From: Thiosocius teredinicola
GTDB lineage: Bacteria; Pseudomonadota; Gammaproteobacteria; Chromatiales; Chromatiaceae
Direction of reading: 5' to 3'
Assembly (NCBI RefSeq): GCF_002009425.1
Contig: NZ_CP019936.1
Span: forward strand, 3,831,297-3,895,296
DNA length: 64,000 bases
This document shows positions 48,951-58,132 of the stretch, in pieces. A program made the translations under genes and the position numbers. The first letter of the stretch is position 1. Each line of letters starts with the position of its first letter. A model generated the notes under the pieces. The model was not told the origin of the DNA. It saw only the letters and a program-made list of their open reading frames with translations, and ran no database searches.

Positions 48951-50369
48951 ATGGCCAAGAAATACGACGCGGGCGTAAAAGAGTACCGCGAAACATATTG
49001 GATGCCCGATTACACGCCGAAGGACACCGACATCCTGGCGTGCTTCAAAGTTACCCCGCAGCCGGGCGTGCCGCGCGAGGAAGTCGCCGCCGCCGTGGCA
49101 GCTGAGTCTTCGACCGGCACCTGGACCACCGTGTGGACCGACCTGCTGACCGACCTCGACTACTACAAAGGCCGCGCCTACGCGATCGAAGACGTACCGG
49201 GTGACGACACCTGCTTCTACGCCTTTGTTGCCTACCCGATCGACCTGTTCGAGGAAGGCTCCGTAGTCAACGTCATGACCTCGCTGGTCGGCAACGTGTT
49301 CGGCTTCAAGGCACTGCGCGCACTGCGTCTGGAAGACATCCGCTTCCCGGTCGCCTACGTCATGACCTGTAATGGCCCGCCCCAGGGTATCCAGGTCGAA
49401 CGCGACCTGCTGAACAAGTACGGTCGTCCGCTGCTGGGCTGCACCATCAAGCCGAAACTGGGTCTGTCGGCCAAAAACTACGGTCGTGCGTGCTACGAAG
49501 GCCTGCGCGGCGGTCTGGACTTCACCAAAGACGACGAGAACGTCAACTCGCAGCCGTTCATGCGCTGGCGTCACCGTTTCGACTTCGTCATGGAAGCCAT
49601 CCAGAAGGCTGAAGCCGAGACCGGCGAGCGCAAGGGTCACTACCTGAACGTTACCGCTCCGACCGCTGACGAAATGATGCGTCGTGCGGAATACGCCAAA
49701 GAAATCGGCGCGCCGATCATCATGCACGACTACATCACCGGCGGTTGGGCAGCGAACACCCAGCTGGCACAGTGGTGTCAGAACAACGGCATGCTGCTGC
49801 ACATCCACCGTGCTATGCACGCCGTACTCGACCGTAACCCGCACCACGGTATCCACTTCCGCGTACTGACCAAGATCCTGCGTCTGTCCGGCGGTGACCA
49901 CCTGCACTCCGGCACCGTCGTCGGCAAGCTGGAAGGCGACCGCGATGCAACCCTGGGCTGGATCGACATCATGCGTGACAGCTACATCAAAGAAGACCGT
50001 TCGCGCGGTATCTTCTTCGACCAGGACTGGGGCGCAATGCCGGGCGTTCTGCCGGTTGCCTCCGGTGGTATCCACGTATGGCACATGCCGGCGCTGGTTT
50101 CGATCTTCGGCGACGACTCCGTCCTGCAGTTCGGCGGTGGCACGCTGGGTCACCCATGGGGCAACGCCGCTGGCGCAGCAGCCAACCGCGTAGCGGTCGA
50201 GGCCTGTGTCGAGGCACGCAACCAGGGTCGCGAGATCGAGAAGGAAGGCAAAGACATCCTGACCAACGCAGCCAAGTCCAGCCCGGAGCTGAAAGCTGCA
50301 ATGGAGACCTGGAAAGAAATCAAGTTCGAGTTCGACACCGTCGACAAGCTGGACGTTTCGCACAAGTAA
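48951..50369 (+). CDS. cbbL: RuBisCO large subunit, form I
   Basis: CbbL is the catalytic subunit that fixes CO2 on ribulose bisphosphate. The 472-residue protein has the active-site TIKPKLGLS (Lys167) and [11 protein letters not shown], in which Lys193 is carbamylated and Asp195/Glu196 bind Mg2+. Loop 6 reads [11 protein letters not shown] and [15 protein letters not shown] is near the end. It resembles form IA proteins of proteobacteria. The following cbbQ and cbbO with no carboxysome genes indicate the IAq arrangement. GGTA sits before the ATG. Confidence 0.98.
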   Translation: MAKKYDAGVKEYRETYWMPDYTPKDTDILACFKVTPQPGVPREEVAAAVAAESSTGTWTTVWTDLLTDLDYYKGRAYAIEDVPGDDTCFYAFVAYPIDLFEEGSVVNVMTSLVGNVFGFKALRALRLEDIRFPVAYVMTCNGPPQGIQVERDLLNKYGRPLLGCTIKPKLGLSAKNYGRACYEGLRGGLDFTKDDENVNSQPFMRWRHRFDFVMEAIQKAEAETGERKGHYLNVTAPTADEMMRRAEYAKEIGAPIIMHDYITGGWAANTQLAQWCQNNGMLLHIHRAMHAVLDRNPHHGIHFRVLTKILRLSGGDHLHSGTVVGKLEGDRDATLGWIDIMRDSYIKEDRSRGIFFDQDWGAMPGVLPVASGGIHVWHMPALVSIFGDDSVLQFGGGTLGHPWGNAAGAAANRVAVEACVEARNQGREIEKEGKDILTNAAKSSPELKAAMETWKEIKFEFDTVDKLDVSHK

Positions 50370-50378
50370 TGTCCACCT

Positions 50379-50403
50379 GCCCTCGCCTTACGTGGCGGGG
50401 GCC
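50379..50403 (+). other. Intercistronic hairpin between cbbL and cbbS
   Basis: GCCCTCGCC pairs with GGCGGGGGC (one G-T pair) around TTACGT, about 40 bases before cbbS. It has no T run of its own, although a TTTTTT lies further down. It may protect or process the cbbLS transcript. Confidence 0.5.
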
Positions 50404-50441
50404 TCGAGCAACGAATTCGAATTTTTTAGAGGTATATACCA

Positions 50442-50798
50442 ATGAGTGATATGCAGGACTACGCTTCGAGCCTTGCCGATGCCGGCAGCCGCAAGTTCGA
50501 GACCTTCTCTTACCTGCCGTCGATGGACGCTGGACAGATCCGCAAGCAGATCGAGTTCATCGTTTCCAAGGGCTGGAACCCTTCGATTGAGCACACCGAG
50601 CCGCAGAACGCCAGTGGCTCTTACTGGTACATGTGGAAGCTGCCGATGTTCGGTGAGACCGACGTCGACGCCATCCTGGCCGAGTGCGAGGCATGCCACA
50701 AGGCTCACCCGGAAAACCACGTGCGCCTGCTCGGCCTGGACAACTATGCCCAGTGCGCCGGTGCATCCATGGTTATCTACCGTGGTAAAGCCGTCTAA
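50442..50798 (+). CDS. cbbS: RuBisCO small subunit, form I
   Basis: The 118-residue small subunit completes the L8S8 holoenzyme. It has the family motifs [43 protein letters not shown] and [12 protein letters not shown]. It is 72 bases from cbbL, with GAGGTATATACCA before the ATG. Confidence 0.98.
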   Translation: MSDMQDYASSLADAGSRKFETFSYLPSMDAGQIRKQIEFIVSKGWNPSIEHTEPQNASGSYWYMWKLPMFGETDVDAILAECEACHKAHPENHVRLLGLDNYAQCAGASMVIYRGKAV

Positions 50799-50799
50799 G

Positions 50800-50856
50800 T
50801 ACTGATTGCCACAATCAGTATGGGAAGCCCCCGCCCTTCACGGGGCGGGGGCTTTT
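50800..50856 (+). terminator. Tandem hairpins after cbbS
   Basis: TACTGATTG-CCA-CAATCAGTA (50800-50820) forms a 9-base stem. It is followed by a GC-rich stem, GCCCCCGCCC (50827-50836) with GGGCGGGGGC (50843-50852), and TTTT. The second hairpin is a good intrinsic terminator. Because cbbQ follows 128 bases later with no obvious promoter, it is likely a partial terminator that keeps RuBisCO subunits in excess over the activase. Confidence 0.85.
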
Positions 50857-50983
50857 CGTTTCGGGCAACCGAGTTTTCAGCCCCGAGTGGCGAGCGCCCA
50901 ACGATGTGCGATCGCCATTCCGGCCTGAACATTCGAACCGGGATCCGATTCCCGTAGCCGTCCAGATAAAAAGGATCACGAGC

Positions 50984-51790
50984 ATGAGCGATATCGACCG
51001 CGACCAGTACCTGATCAGCAATGAGCCTTACTACCGTCCCGTGCACAACGAGGTCGACATGTACAAGGCCGCCTACGACGCGCGCATGCCCGTCATGCTC
51101 AAAGGCCCGACCGGTTGTGGTAAATCGCGCTTTGTCGAATACATGGCGTGGAAGCTGCAAAAGCCGCTGATCACCGTTGCCTGTAACGAAGACATGACCG
51201 CTTCCGACCTGGTCGGTCGCTTCCTGCTCGATATCAATGGCACCAAGTGGCAGGACGGCCCGCTGACCGTGGCTGCACGCATTGGCGCCATCTGCTACCT
51301 CGACGAAGTTGTTGAAGCACGTCAGGACACGACCGTTGTTATCCACCCGCTGACCGACCACCGCCGCGAACTGCCGCTGGAAAAGAAAGGCGAACTGGTG
51401 AAGGCGCACAACGACTTCCAGATCGTTATCTCATACAACCCGGGCTACCAGTCGCTGATGAAGGATCTCAAGCAGTCCACCAAGCAGCGTTTCGGTGGCC
51501 TGGACTTCGACTACCCGGAAACCGATATCGAAACCGAGATCGTTTCGCACGAAGGCGGCGTCGACAAAGAGACCGCACACAAGCTCGTTCAGATCGCACA
51601 GCGTTCGCGTAACCTGAAGGGTCACGGCCTCGACGAAGGCATGTCCACCCGCCTGCTGGTTTACGCGGCACAGCTGGTTTCGAAGGGCATCGATGCACAA
51701 GCGGCCTGCCAAATGGCATTGGTCACCCCGCTCACGGACGATCCGGATATGCGCGACACCCTGAGTGCCGCCGTCAACACGTACTTCTGA
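50984..51790 (+). CDS. cbbQ: RuBisCO activase AAA+ subunit CbbQ
   Basis: CbbQ is a MoxR-type AAA+ ATPase that works with CbbO to remove inhibitory sugar phosphates from RuBisCO. Walker A is GPTGCGKS (residues 41-48), Walker B is AICYLDEV (about 102-109), and the [18 protein letters not shown] stretch contains the arginine finger region. The frame is open from 50906, but the ATG at 50984 with AAGGAT upstream begins the family-like [10 protein letters not shown] and gives 268 residues. Confidence 0.96.
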   Translation: MSDIDRDQYLISNEPYYRPVHNEVDMYKAAYDARMPVMLKGPTGCGKSRFVEYMAWKLQKPLITVACNEDMTASDLVGRFLLDINGTKWQDGPLTVAARIGAICYLDEVVEARQDTTVVIHPLTDHRRELPLEKKGELVKAHNDFQIVISYNPGYQSLMKDLKQSTKQRFGGLDFDYPETDIETEIVSHEGGVDKETAHKLVQIAQRSRNLKGHGLDEGMSTRLLVYAAQLVSKGIDAQAACQMALVTPLTDDPDMRDTLSAAVNTYF

Positions 51791-51810
51791 GCGAGCCGAG
51801 CATAGACACT

Positions 51811-52323
51811 GTGGAACGCACACTTGAAAACCTGTTGTACGCGAGCCGATGGCTGCTGGCACCGATCTATATCGGCCTGAGCCTTGCCCTGGTCGCGCTT
51901 GGCATCAAGTTCTTCCAGGAGGTCTTCCATATCCTGCCCGGCATCCTGGCGATGAACGAGGCCGACCTGGTATTGGTCGTCCTCAGTCTCGTGGATATCG
52001 CGCTGGTCGGCGGCCTGATCGTCATGGTTATGCTCAGTGGTTACGAAAACTTCGTCTCGGCGATCGACATCAAGGAAGGCGAAGAGAAGCTGAGCTGGCT
52101 CGGCAAGCTGGACGCGGGTTCACTCAAGCAGAAGGTCGCCGCATCGATCGTCGCGATCTCGTCGATCCATCTTCTCAAAGCGTTCATGAATGCACCGCAA
52201 CTGCTGGGTAACGGCGACAACAGAGACGATACCTTGCTGATGTGGTACGTGATCATCCACATCACCTTCGTCTTGTCGGCGCTCGGCATGGCCCTGGTTG
52301 ATCGCATGAACCAAAAGCACTGA
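51811..52323 (+). CDS. YqhA-family (UPF0114) membrane protein
   Basis: This 170-residue protein matches the UPF0114/YqhA family ([22 protein letters not shown], read in parts; [23 protein letters not shown]). It has three to four membrane helices, and its function is unknown. It lies between cbbQ and cbbO, 20 bases after the former and 13 before the latter, so it is translated from the cbb transcript. The start is GTG. A RuBisCO-related role is only suggested by position. Confidence 0.88.
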   Translation: MERTLENLLYASRWLLAPIYIGLSLALVALGIKFFQEVFHILPGILAMNEADLVLVVLSLVDIALVGGLIVMVMLSGYENFVSAIDIKEGEEKLSWLGKLDAGSLKQKVAASIVAISSIHLLKAFMNAPQLLGNGDNRDDTLLMWYVIIHITFVLSALGMALVDRMNQKH

Positions 52324-52336
52324 TTCGGAATCCTGT

Positions 52337-54718
52337 ATGTCAGTCGATTTCTCGGAATACGTCACCTGCCTGAACGACGAAGATCACGAGCACGTCGAAG
52401 CGCTCGAAACGTCTTACCATGAAGCGCAGCGCGTCATGTCGCCGCGCGGCCTGCAGAACTATCTGGAAGGCATGCGCGCGTTCTGCACGTTGGGACGCGG
52501 CCAAGATTTGGTCTTGACTTACGTGCAGGAGATTCCCGGCGTCGTCAAAGAAGTCGGCGAAGACATCATTCCGGATGTTGTCGAAGCGATGATGAAGCTG
52601 TCGTCGCACACCTCTGGCAGCGTCATCACCTTGATCGTTGCCAACCTGCCGATGGCAGCGCAGCGACTGGGTGATGCCGAAGTATTGCGCGGCTTCCTCA
52701 AGCTGTTGCACCAGATGACGGGTAAGGCACCACGTGGTCTGCGCCCGATGATGGAGAACCTGGACGAGCTGCTATCCAAGCTGACGCTGGGTGGCCTGCG
52801 TCGCTGGGTGATGTTCGGCGCACAGGCGCATCAGCGCGACCTCGATGGCCAGCTGGCCTACTTCGCCCTGAAGACCGAATCATCGAAAGCGATTCTCAAG
52901 TCCGAGCGTCGCGGCACCCTGTTCGTCAACAACCAGCGCAAGCTCAACTTCTACCTGCGCGCGTTGTGGGCCCGTTCGTTCTACATGCGACCGACGGCCG
53001 GCGACTTTGAATCGCGCCAGGGTATTCGTCCGTACATCGAGAACTTCCAAATCCACGTCCCGGACGCGTTCGACCCGTTCCGCGGCATCGATGGTATGGA
53101 CCTGTACCGTGCCACCGCTGCTCACTGTGCGGCGCACATGGTTTATACGCGCGACCCCATCTCGGCTGAGCAGCTGTCTCAGGCGCAGATGCGCATGATT
53201 GAACTGTTCGAAGATGCGCGCGTGGAATACCTCGCCTACAGCGAGTTCCCCGGTCTACGCAAACTGTGGCTGCAGTTCTTCACGTCGGAGCCCGACAAAG
53301 ACGACGCCTACGGCAAACCGCACGAGACCATGGACCTGATGATGCGCGCCACGCGCGCCATCATGGACCGTGAATACCGTGATGAGATTCAGGCGATCAA
53401 CGAGATTGCCGACGACTTCGTTGCCAAACTCGAAGAAGATCCCTATGCGCCCCGCCTGTCATGGATGGCCGGCGTCGACTTCTACAACAAGATGGTCGAG
53501 ATCGCGAAGATCCCAAGCGTGCGCATCCTCTCTGAATGGCCGATTCCCTATCGTGACGACAACCGTTACTTCTGGGACTTCTCGGAGAACATGTTCGAGA
53601 CCCAGGGCGTCGACTACCTTCCTTCTTCGCAGCAGACGGTGCGCAAGAATGTCAGCCTGATGGAGTTCGTCAACGAGATCGACTCCGAGATGAAGGACGA
53701 CAACCCGCAGGAAGTCTGGGTACTGGATACCGAGCTGTTCCCGTACGAAGACATGGGTATCAGCTACAACGAAATGGAAGGCGTCGAGCCAGTCTCCGAC
53801 CCTTACCATTACAGCGAATGGGACTACCACGTTCAGCTGTCGCGTCCTGACTGGGCAACTGTGCTCGAACGCAAACAAGGGCGTGGCGACCCGGATGTCA
53901 TGGACGAGATCCTGACCAAGCACAAGCCGGTCGCATCGCGTATTCGACACATCATCGACGCATTGCAACCGCAGGGTATTGTGCGTCGACGCGGCTACGA
54001 AGAAGGCGAAGAACTCGACCTGAATGCTGCCGTGCGCGCGATGATCGATATTCGTCGCGGCATCATGCCCGACCCGCGCATCAACATTCGTATTACGCGA
54101 CACATCCGCGATCTGTCCATCGTGCTGCTGCTCGATTTGTCCGAATCGACCAACGACAAGATCGGCGACATCGCCGAGGGCGAAGAAGGTTACGAAGATC
54201 AACCGAGCATCCTCGACCTTACGCGTGAGTCTGCCGGCCTGCTCGCCTGGGCAATCGATTCGATCGGTGACAACTACGCGGTCCATGGCTTTGCCTCGGA
54301 TGGCCGCCACGATGTGCAGTACTACCGCTTCAAAGACTTCGATCAGCACTATGACGAAGAAGCCAAGTCACGCATGGCCGGCATGAAGGGCAACCTTTCC
54401 ACCCGCATGGGTGCGGCATTGCGCCACGCCGGCTGGCACCTGACCCAGCAGAATGCGCAAAAGCGCCTTGTGTTGCTGGTCACCGACGGTGAGCCTGCCG
54501 ATATCGACGAGCGCGACCCGCAATACCTGCGGCACGACGCGAAGAAGGCAGTCGAAGATCTGGCAATGCAGGGCGTGTACACCTATTGCCTGACACTCGA
54601 TCCGAATGCCGATCGATACGTTGCACGTATCTTTGGTGAGAACAACTATTCGATCGTGGATGATGTGGAGCGGTTGCCGGAGAGATTGCCCAACGTGTTT
54701 GCAGCGCTCACCGGGTAG
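52337..54718 (+). CDS. cbbO: RuBisCO activase von Willebrand subunit CbbO
   Basis: CbbO is the adaptor of the CbbQ-CbbO activase that binds RuBisCO through its von Willebrand factor A domain. The 793-residue protein has an N-terminal helical domain and a C-terminal VWA domain beginning near residue 590, with the MIDAS motif DLSESTND (about residues 599-606), a later STRMG and LLVTDGEP. The gene ends in NVFAALTG-stop, and that 27-base end is repeated three more times downstream. Confidence 0.96.
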   Translation: MSVDFSEYVTCLNDEDHEHVEALETSYHEAQRVMSPRGLQNYLEGMRAFCTLGRGQDLVLTYVQEIPGVVKEVGEDIIPDVVEAMMKLSSHTSGSVITLIVANLPMAAQRLGDAEVLRGFLKLLHQMTGKAPRGLRPMMENLDELLSKLTLGGLRRWVMFGAQAHQRDLDGQLAYFALKTESSKAILKSERRGTLFVNNQRKLNFYLRALWARSFYMRPTAGDFESRQGIRPYIENFQIHVPDAFDPFRGIDGMDLYRATAAHCAAHMVYTRDPISAEQLSQAQMRMIELFEDARVEYLAYSEFPGLRKLWLQFFTSEPDKDDAYGKPHETMDLMMRATRAIMDREYRDEIQAINEIADDFVAKLEEDPYAPRLSWMAGVDFYNKMVEIAKIPSVRILSEWPIPYRDDNRYFWDFSENMFETQGVDYLPSSQQTVRKNVSLMEFVNEIDSEMKDDNPQEVWVLDTELFPYEDMGISYNEMEGVEPVSDPYHYSEWDYHVQLSRPDWATVLERKQGRGDPDVMDEILTKHKPVASRIRHIIDALQPQGIVRRRGYEEGEELDLNAAVRAMIDIRRGIMPDPRINIRITRHIRDLSIVLLLDLSESTNDKIGDIAEGEEGYEDQPSILDLTRESAGLLAWAIDSIGDNYAVHGFASDGRHDVQYYRFKDFDQHYDEEAKSRMAGMKGNLSTRMGAALRHAGWHLTQQNAQKRLVLLVTDGEPADIDERDPQYLRHDAKKAVEDLAMQGVYTYCLTLDPNADRYVARIFGENNYSIVDDVERLPERLPNVFAALTG

Positions 54719-55150
54719 CCGTCCCTGGCGCGACTTCGGCGCGCTGATTTGATCCCAGCCCCGCCCTCCATGGCGGGGCGTTCACTTCGCTGCGTTATGC
54801 CACCGGCATAACGGTCGGCACTCACCCTAATGTATTTGCTGCACTAACGGGGTAGCCATCCCTGGCGCGACTTCCGCGCACTGATTAACCCCCAGCCCCG
54901 CCCTCCATGGCAGGGCGTTCGCATCGCTGCGTTATGCCCCCGGCATAACGGTCGACACTCACTCCAATGTATTCGCTGCACTAACGGGGTAGCCTTCCCT
55001 GGCGCGACGTCCGCGCACTGATTAATCCCCAGCCCCGCCCTCCATGGCGGGGCGTTCGCATCGCTGCGTTATGCCACCGGCATAACGGTCGATACTCACC
55101 CCAACGTATTCGCCGCACTCACCGGGTAGTCATCCTCTGCGCGGCTTCCG
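54692..55150. repeat. 137-bp tandem repeat starting inside the end of cbbO (about 3.4 copies)
   Basis: Copies begin at 54692, 54829, 54966 and 55103, an exact 137-base period, and the fourth is partial. Each begins with 27 bases encoding N-V-F-A-A-L-T-G-stop, the real cbbO end being copy 1. All differences among the four 27-mers are synonymous third-position changes. Each full copy has two hairpins: CCCCGCC/GGCGGGG (54759-54778 in copy 1) and CGTTATGCC-ACC-GGCATAACG (54793-54813). Copies 2 and 3 are about 93% identical outside the 27 bases. It fills the gap between cbbO and the c-di-GMP gene, which holds no other gene. Confidence 0.9.
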
Positions 55151-55195
55151 CGCGTTTGCAGATACCCGCGCCTGCCTTCTGACCACAGGCAAAGC

Positions 55196-57058
55196 TCAGC
55201 CGATCGCCTCCATCAAAGGTTTCGGCACGGCCAGCGTGTAGCCCTGACCGAAGTCTATGCCGATCTCCTTTACCGTATTCAGTATCGAATCGGTTTCGAT
55301 GTACTCGGCGATAGTGCACTTGCCCATCGTCTTGGCGATGTCGTGGATCGATCGGACAATGGACCGGCTGAACGCATCGTTGGCGATATCGCGCACCAGG
55401 TTGCCGTCGATCTTTAGGTAGTCGACCGGCAGGTCTCGCAGATAGAGAAAGGACGTATGTCCACTGCCGAAGTCGTCGAGCGCGAATTCACACCCGATTG
55501 CCTGCAGCGCGTCAACGAACGCACGTGCAGCCTGGATATCCGATATCGCCGCAGTTTCAGTTATCTCGAAACAGACATGCTGTGGTGGCAAACCGGTAAC
55601 CGCGAATGCGTCGAGTACAAAATCGAGGAAGCAGGCACTATCGACCGAGTGGCCGGACAGATTGATCGCAAACGAGCGGTTCGCGAGCAGCTCCCGGGGC
55701 AACTCCGACAATTGACGCAGCGCCTCACCGACGACCCAGCGATCGAGCTTGGCCGACAAGCCGTAGCGTTCCGCAACCGGCAGAAACATACCGGCGCTGT
55801 AGATGCTGCCCTTGTGGCCTTGCGCGCGCAGCAGTATCTCGAAGCGACTGGCTGCAGGGTTCTTCGGTTGCTCCAAGGGTTGAATCTCTTGAGCGTAGAG
55901 CAACAGGTCGTTGTCTTTGAAAGCCCGAATCAACTGATTGAGTATCCGCCCATCTTCTTCCAGGCGCGCCGTGGCGACCAGTTGATCCTGGTAGAACTGG
56001 ACATGCCCACCGCCCAGGTGCTTGGCCTCTCGGCAGGCATCGCGCGCCTTGCGGATACTTTCTTCAGGCGTGTCCTGGTAGCGATTGGGGCGCACGATAC
56101 CGACACTGGCGGTCAGTTCGTAGCGCTCGCCGTCATGACTGAAGCGCAAGGCCTCGACACTCTCCAGCAGCATCGTTGCCTTTTCGAGGGCTTGCTCGCG
56201 CCCCGCCAGACGCATAATCATGCCGAACTGATCGACGCCGATGCGGCTAACCGCACAGTCTCTTCCGGCAAGACGCAACAGCACACCGGAGAGGACCTCG
56301 ATAACATGATCAGAGAGCGTGGTACCGCCGCACTCACGGATCATGCGAAACCGATCGATGTCCAGAAAGAACAGGTAGGGCATCGGCCCGGTCAACTCGC
56401 GCGACTTTTCCAGACACCGCTGGAAAGTCTCGGGAGTCGCCAAGCCGGTCAACGCGTCCAGATCTACGGGCATATCGGCGAACTCCCCCGTCTGTGGCAT
56501 CACATGCTCGACCGGTGTCTCTTCGGACGGTCCGGTCAAGGCCGGCTGACCAACATCGCACCGACACAAGGCAAGCCCCAGTATGTCGGCGATCAAACCC
56601 AACAGGTTTTCGTGCCAAACCTGAAACACGCGAGGATCAGGATGGTGAACGGCTATCGCACCCACCGCCCGGCCACCGACCGATATCGACTGAATCAACA
56701 AACCGGACTGCGATTTGCCTGCGCGTTCACGCGCGCCCGGCCACCGATACGCACCACCGGTTTGGATAACGTCCACGACCTTAGGCAGGCTGATCTCTTC
56801 GACGAAAGAGTGTGGAGAACTCGCGACGGTCAAGGGTTGGATCCCACCTGACGGTGATTGCAAGTCGCCGGCGAGGAATACCGCGCAGCCGTGGAACGCG
56901 GCGTGTCCGGTGACGATCCCGGAGACCAATTGCGGAATGCCCTCGGCGGGCACCGCGACACAACTCGAAGCCAACTGACGGATGAGACTGAGCGACTCGA
57001 CCAACATCACGACGCCGGCGCCTTCCCCGACCGCGTATACATCGGTGTTCAGAGTCAT
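55196..57058 (-). CDS. GAF-GGDEF-EAL protein, predicted c-di-GMP phosphodiesterase
   Basis: This 620-residue protein has a GAF-like N-terminal domain (about 15-165), a degenerate GGDEF domain (about 200-355) and an EAL domain (about 375-615). The GGDEF signature reads GVDQF (274-278), so diguanylate cyclase activity is unlikely, though FLDIDRF is kept. The EAL domain keeps the key residues: Glu407 in FEILLR, NLSG, EITE, DDFGSG (528-533) and YLKIDG. It probably hydrolyses c-di-GMP. No membrane segment is evident. It overlaps the HDOD gene by 4 bases. Confidence 0.9.
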   Translation of the reverse strand: MTLNTDVYAVGEGAGVVMLVESLSLIRQLASSCVAVPAEGIPQLVSGIVTGHAAFHGCAVFLAGDLQSPSGGIQPLTVASSPHSFVEEISLPKVVDVIQTGGAYRWPGARERAGKSQSGLLIQSISVGGRAVGAIAVHHPDPRVFQVWHENLLGLIADILGLALCRCDVGQPALTGPSEETPVEHVMPQTGEFADMPVDLDALTGLATPETFQRCLEKSRELTGPMPYLFFLDIDRFRMIRECGGTTLSDHVIEVLSGVLLRLAGRDCAVSRIGVDQFGMIMRLAGREQALEKATMLLESVEALRFSHDGERYELTASVGIVRPNRYQDTPEESIRKARDACREAKHLGGGHVQFYQDQLVATARLEEDGRILNQLIRAFKDNDLLLYAQEIQPLEQPKNPAASRFEILLRAQGHKGSIYSAGMFLPVAERYGLSAKLDRWVVGEALRQLSELPRELLANRSFAINLSGHSVDSACFLDFVLDAFAVTGLPPQHVCFEITETAAISDIQAARAFVDALQAIGCEFALDDFGSGHTSFLYLRDLPVDYLKIDGNLVRDIANDAFSRSIVRSIHDIAKTMGKCTIAEYIETDSILNTVKEIGIDFGQGYTLAVPKPLMEAIG

Positions 57059-57975
57059 GACGGCCGCCTCTGAAATGTCATCGCCAGTTGCTCGATGTTC
57101 TGCAGTCGTGCCTGCCAGGTGGTAACCGCGAGCGCCAGGTTTTCTTCGCCGATCGCCAATTCGTCGAGCAAACTACGATGCCGATCGACGCACGCGGCGC
57201 TGTCTTCGCCATCGATGTGCTGTTTGCTCATCTGATCGGCGAAGCCGACCAAGGCAACGAGTTGCCAGTCGCTTCCCCGGTAGCCGGAATTGCGGTGGTG
57301 AGAAAGCACATTGACGATCGGTGCCGGCAGCTTCCACGCACGGGCGAGCTCGCCGCCTGCCTGCGCATAGTCGATACCAAGAATTCGAGCCTGCAGGTAC
57401 GACAACTTGGCTTGTTGATCCTCGTTCAACCCGGCAAACACCCGCTCCATGCCGACAGGCGCGATGTGCACCAGTGCCAACATGCCAAGTGAGTGCAACA
57501 AGCCCGCCAGGTAAGCATTCGGCAGCTTCCCCCGGCCGGCGTCGTCCACGACTCTCGACAACTCATGGACCAGGGCGGCCGAGAACATCGCGTGCCGCCA
57601 AAACCGAAGCGGGAGGAACGACGGGCTGGCGCTCGTCGTAAATGGCTGACTCAGCACCAGCGACATGCACAGATCGCGGACGAGGTGCAGCCCCATCACC
57701 CGTATCACGGCATCCGAGATGCTTCTCACCTGCTGAGCGGCAGCGAAGTACGCCGAGTTGGCAACACCAAACACCCGCCCTGCCAGGGACGGCGTCTGCT
57801 CGATCAGTTCAATCAGCTGAACCATGCTCATGTCCGGATCGGCCAGCAACATGATGAGTTCCTGCGAACGCCGAGGTATCGGCGGAAGCGATGCGATCTC
57901 GTCGAGACGACGGCGCATCAAGCGCTCGAAGTCGCCGCCGTTCGCAGTCTTGTCCTCATCGCTGAGAGTGGCCAT
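57055..57975 (-). CDS. HDOD-domain protein
   Basis: This protein has an HDOD domain: LPPIPRRSQELIMLLADPDMSM, the ANSAYF stretch, and SISDAVIRVMGLHLVRDLCMSL, with a variant HD-like GLLHSLGMLALVH. HDOD proteins act in signalling and often sit beside c-di-GMP enzymes; catalysis is uncertain. The frame is open to 58026, but the ATG at 57975 with AAGGAA upstream gives 306 residues and a sensible N-terminus. It is the first gene of a two-gene unit with the GGDEF-EAL gene. Confidence 0.88.
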   Translation of the reverse strand: MATLSDEDKTANGGDFERLMRRRLDEIASLPPIPRRSQELIMLLADPDMSMVQLIELIEQTPSLAGRVFGVANSAYFAAAQQVRSISDAVIRVMGLHLVRDLCMSLVLSQPFTTSASPSFLPLRFWRHAMFSAALVHELSRVVDDAGRGKLPNAYLAGLLHSLGMLALVHIAPVGMERVFAGLNEDQQAKLSYLQARILGIDYAQAGGELARAWKLPAPIVNVLSHHRNSGYRGSDWQLVALVGFADQMSKQHIDGEDSAACVDRHRSLLDELAIGEENLALAVTTWQARLQNIEQLAMTFQRRPS

Positions 57976-58132
57976 CGTAGAGTTCCTTGTGCAGAGTTTG
58001 CTGATGTATCGCAAACAGCTTGTCATGCACCAAAGACAAAGTTCTCAGCAACGTCTAATCTTTATCTAAGCTTTTCCTGTCGTTATTTTTTACTTTATAA
58101 AACAATAATTTACGGATTGTCTCTTGGAGCAG

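Noticed and set aside
48870-50363. 497-codon minus-strand frame opposite cbbL
   Set aside because: It is a full-length antisense shadow of cbbL caused by biased codon use.
54692-55150. Possible CRISPR array or integron attC cluster
   Set aside because: The repeats are 137 bases with no unique spacers between them, and there is no cas gene or integrase nearby. The unit begins with a cbbO-derived coding tail.
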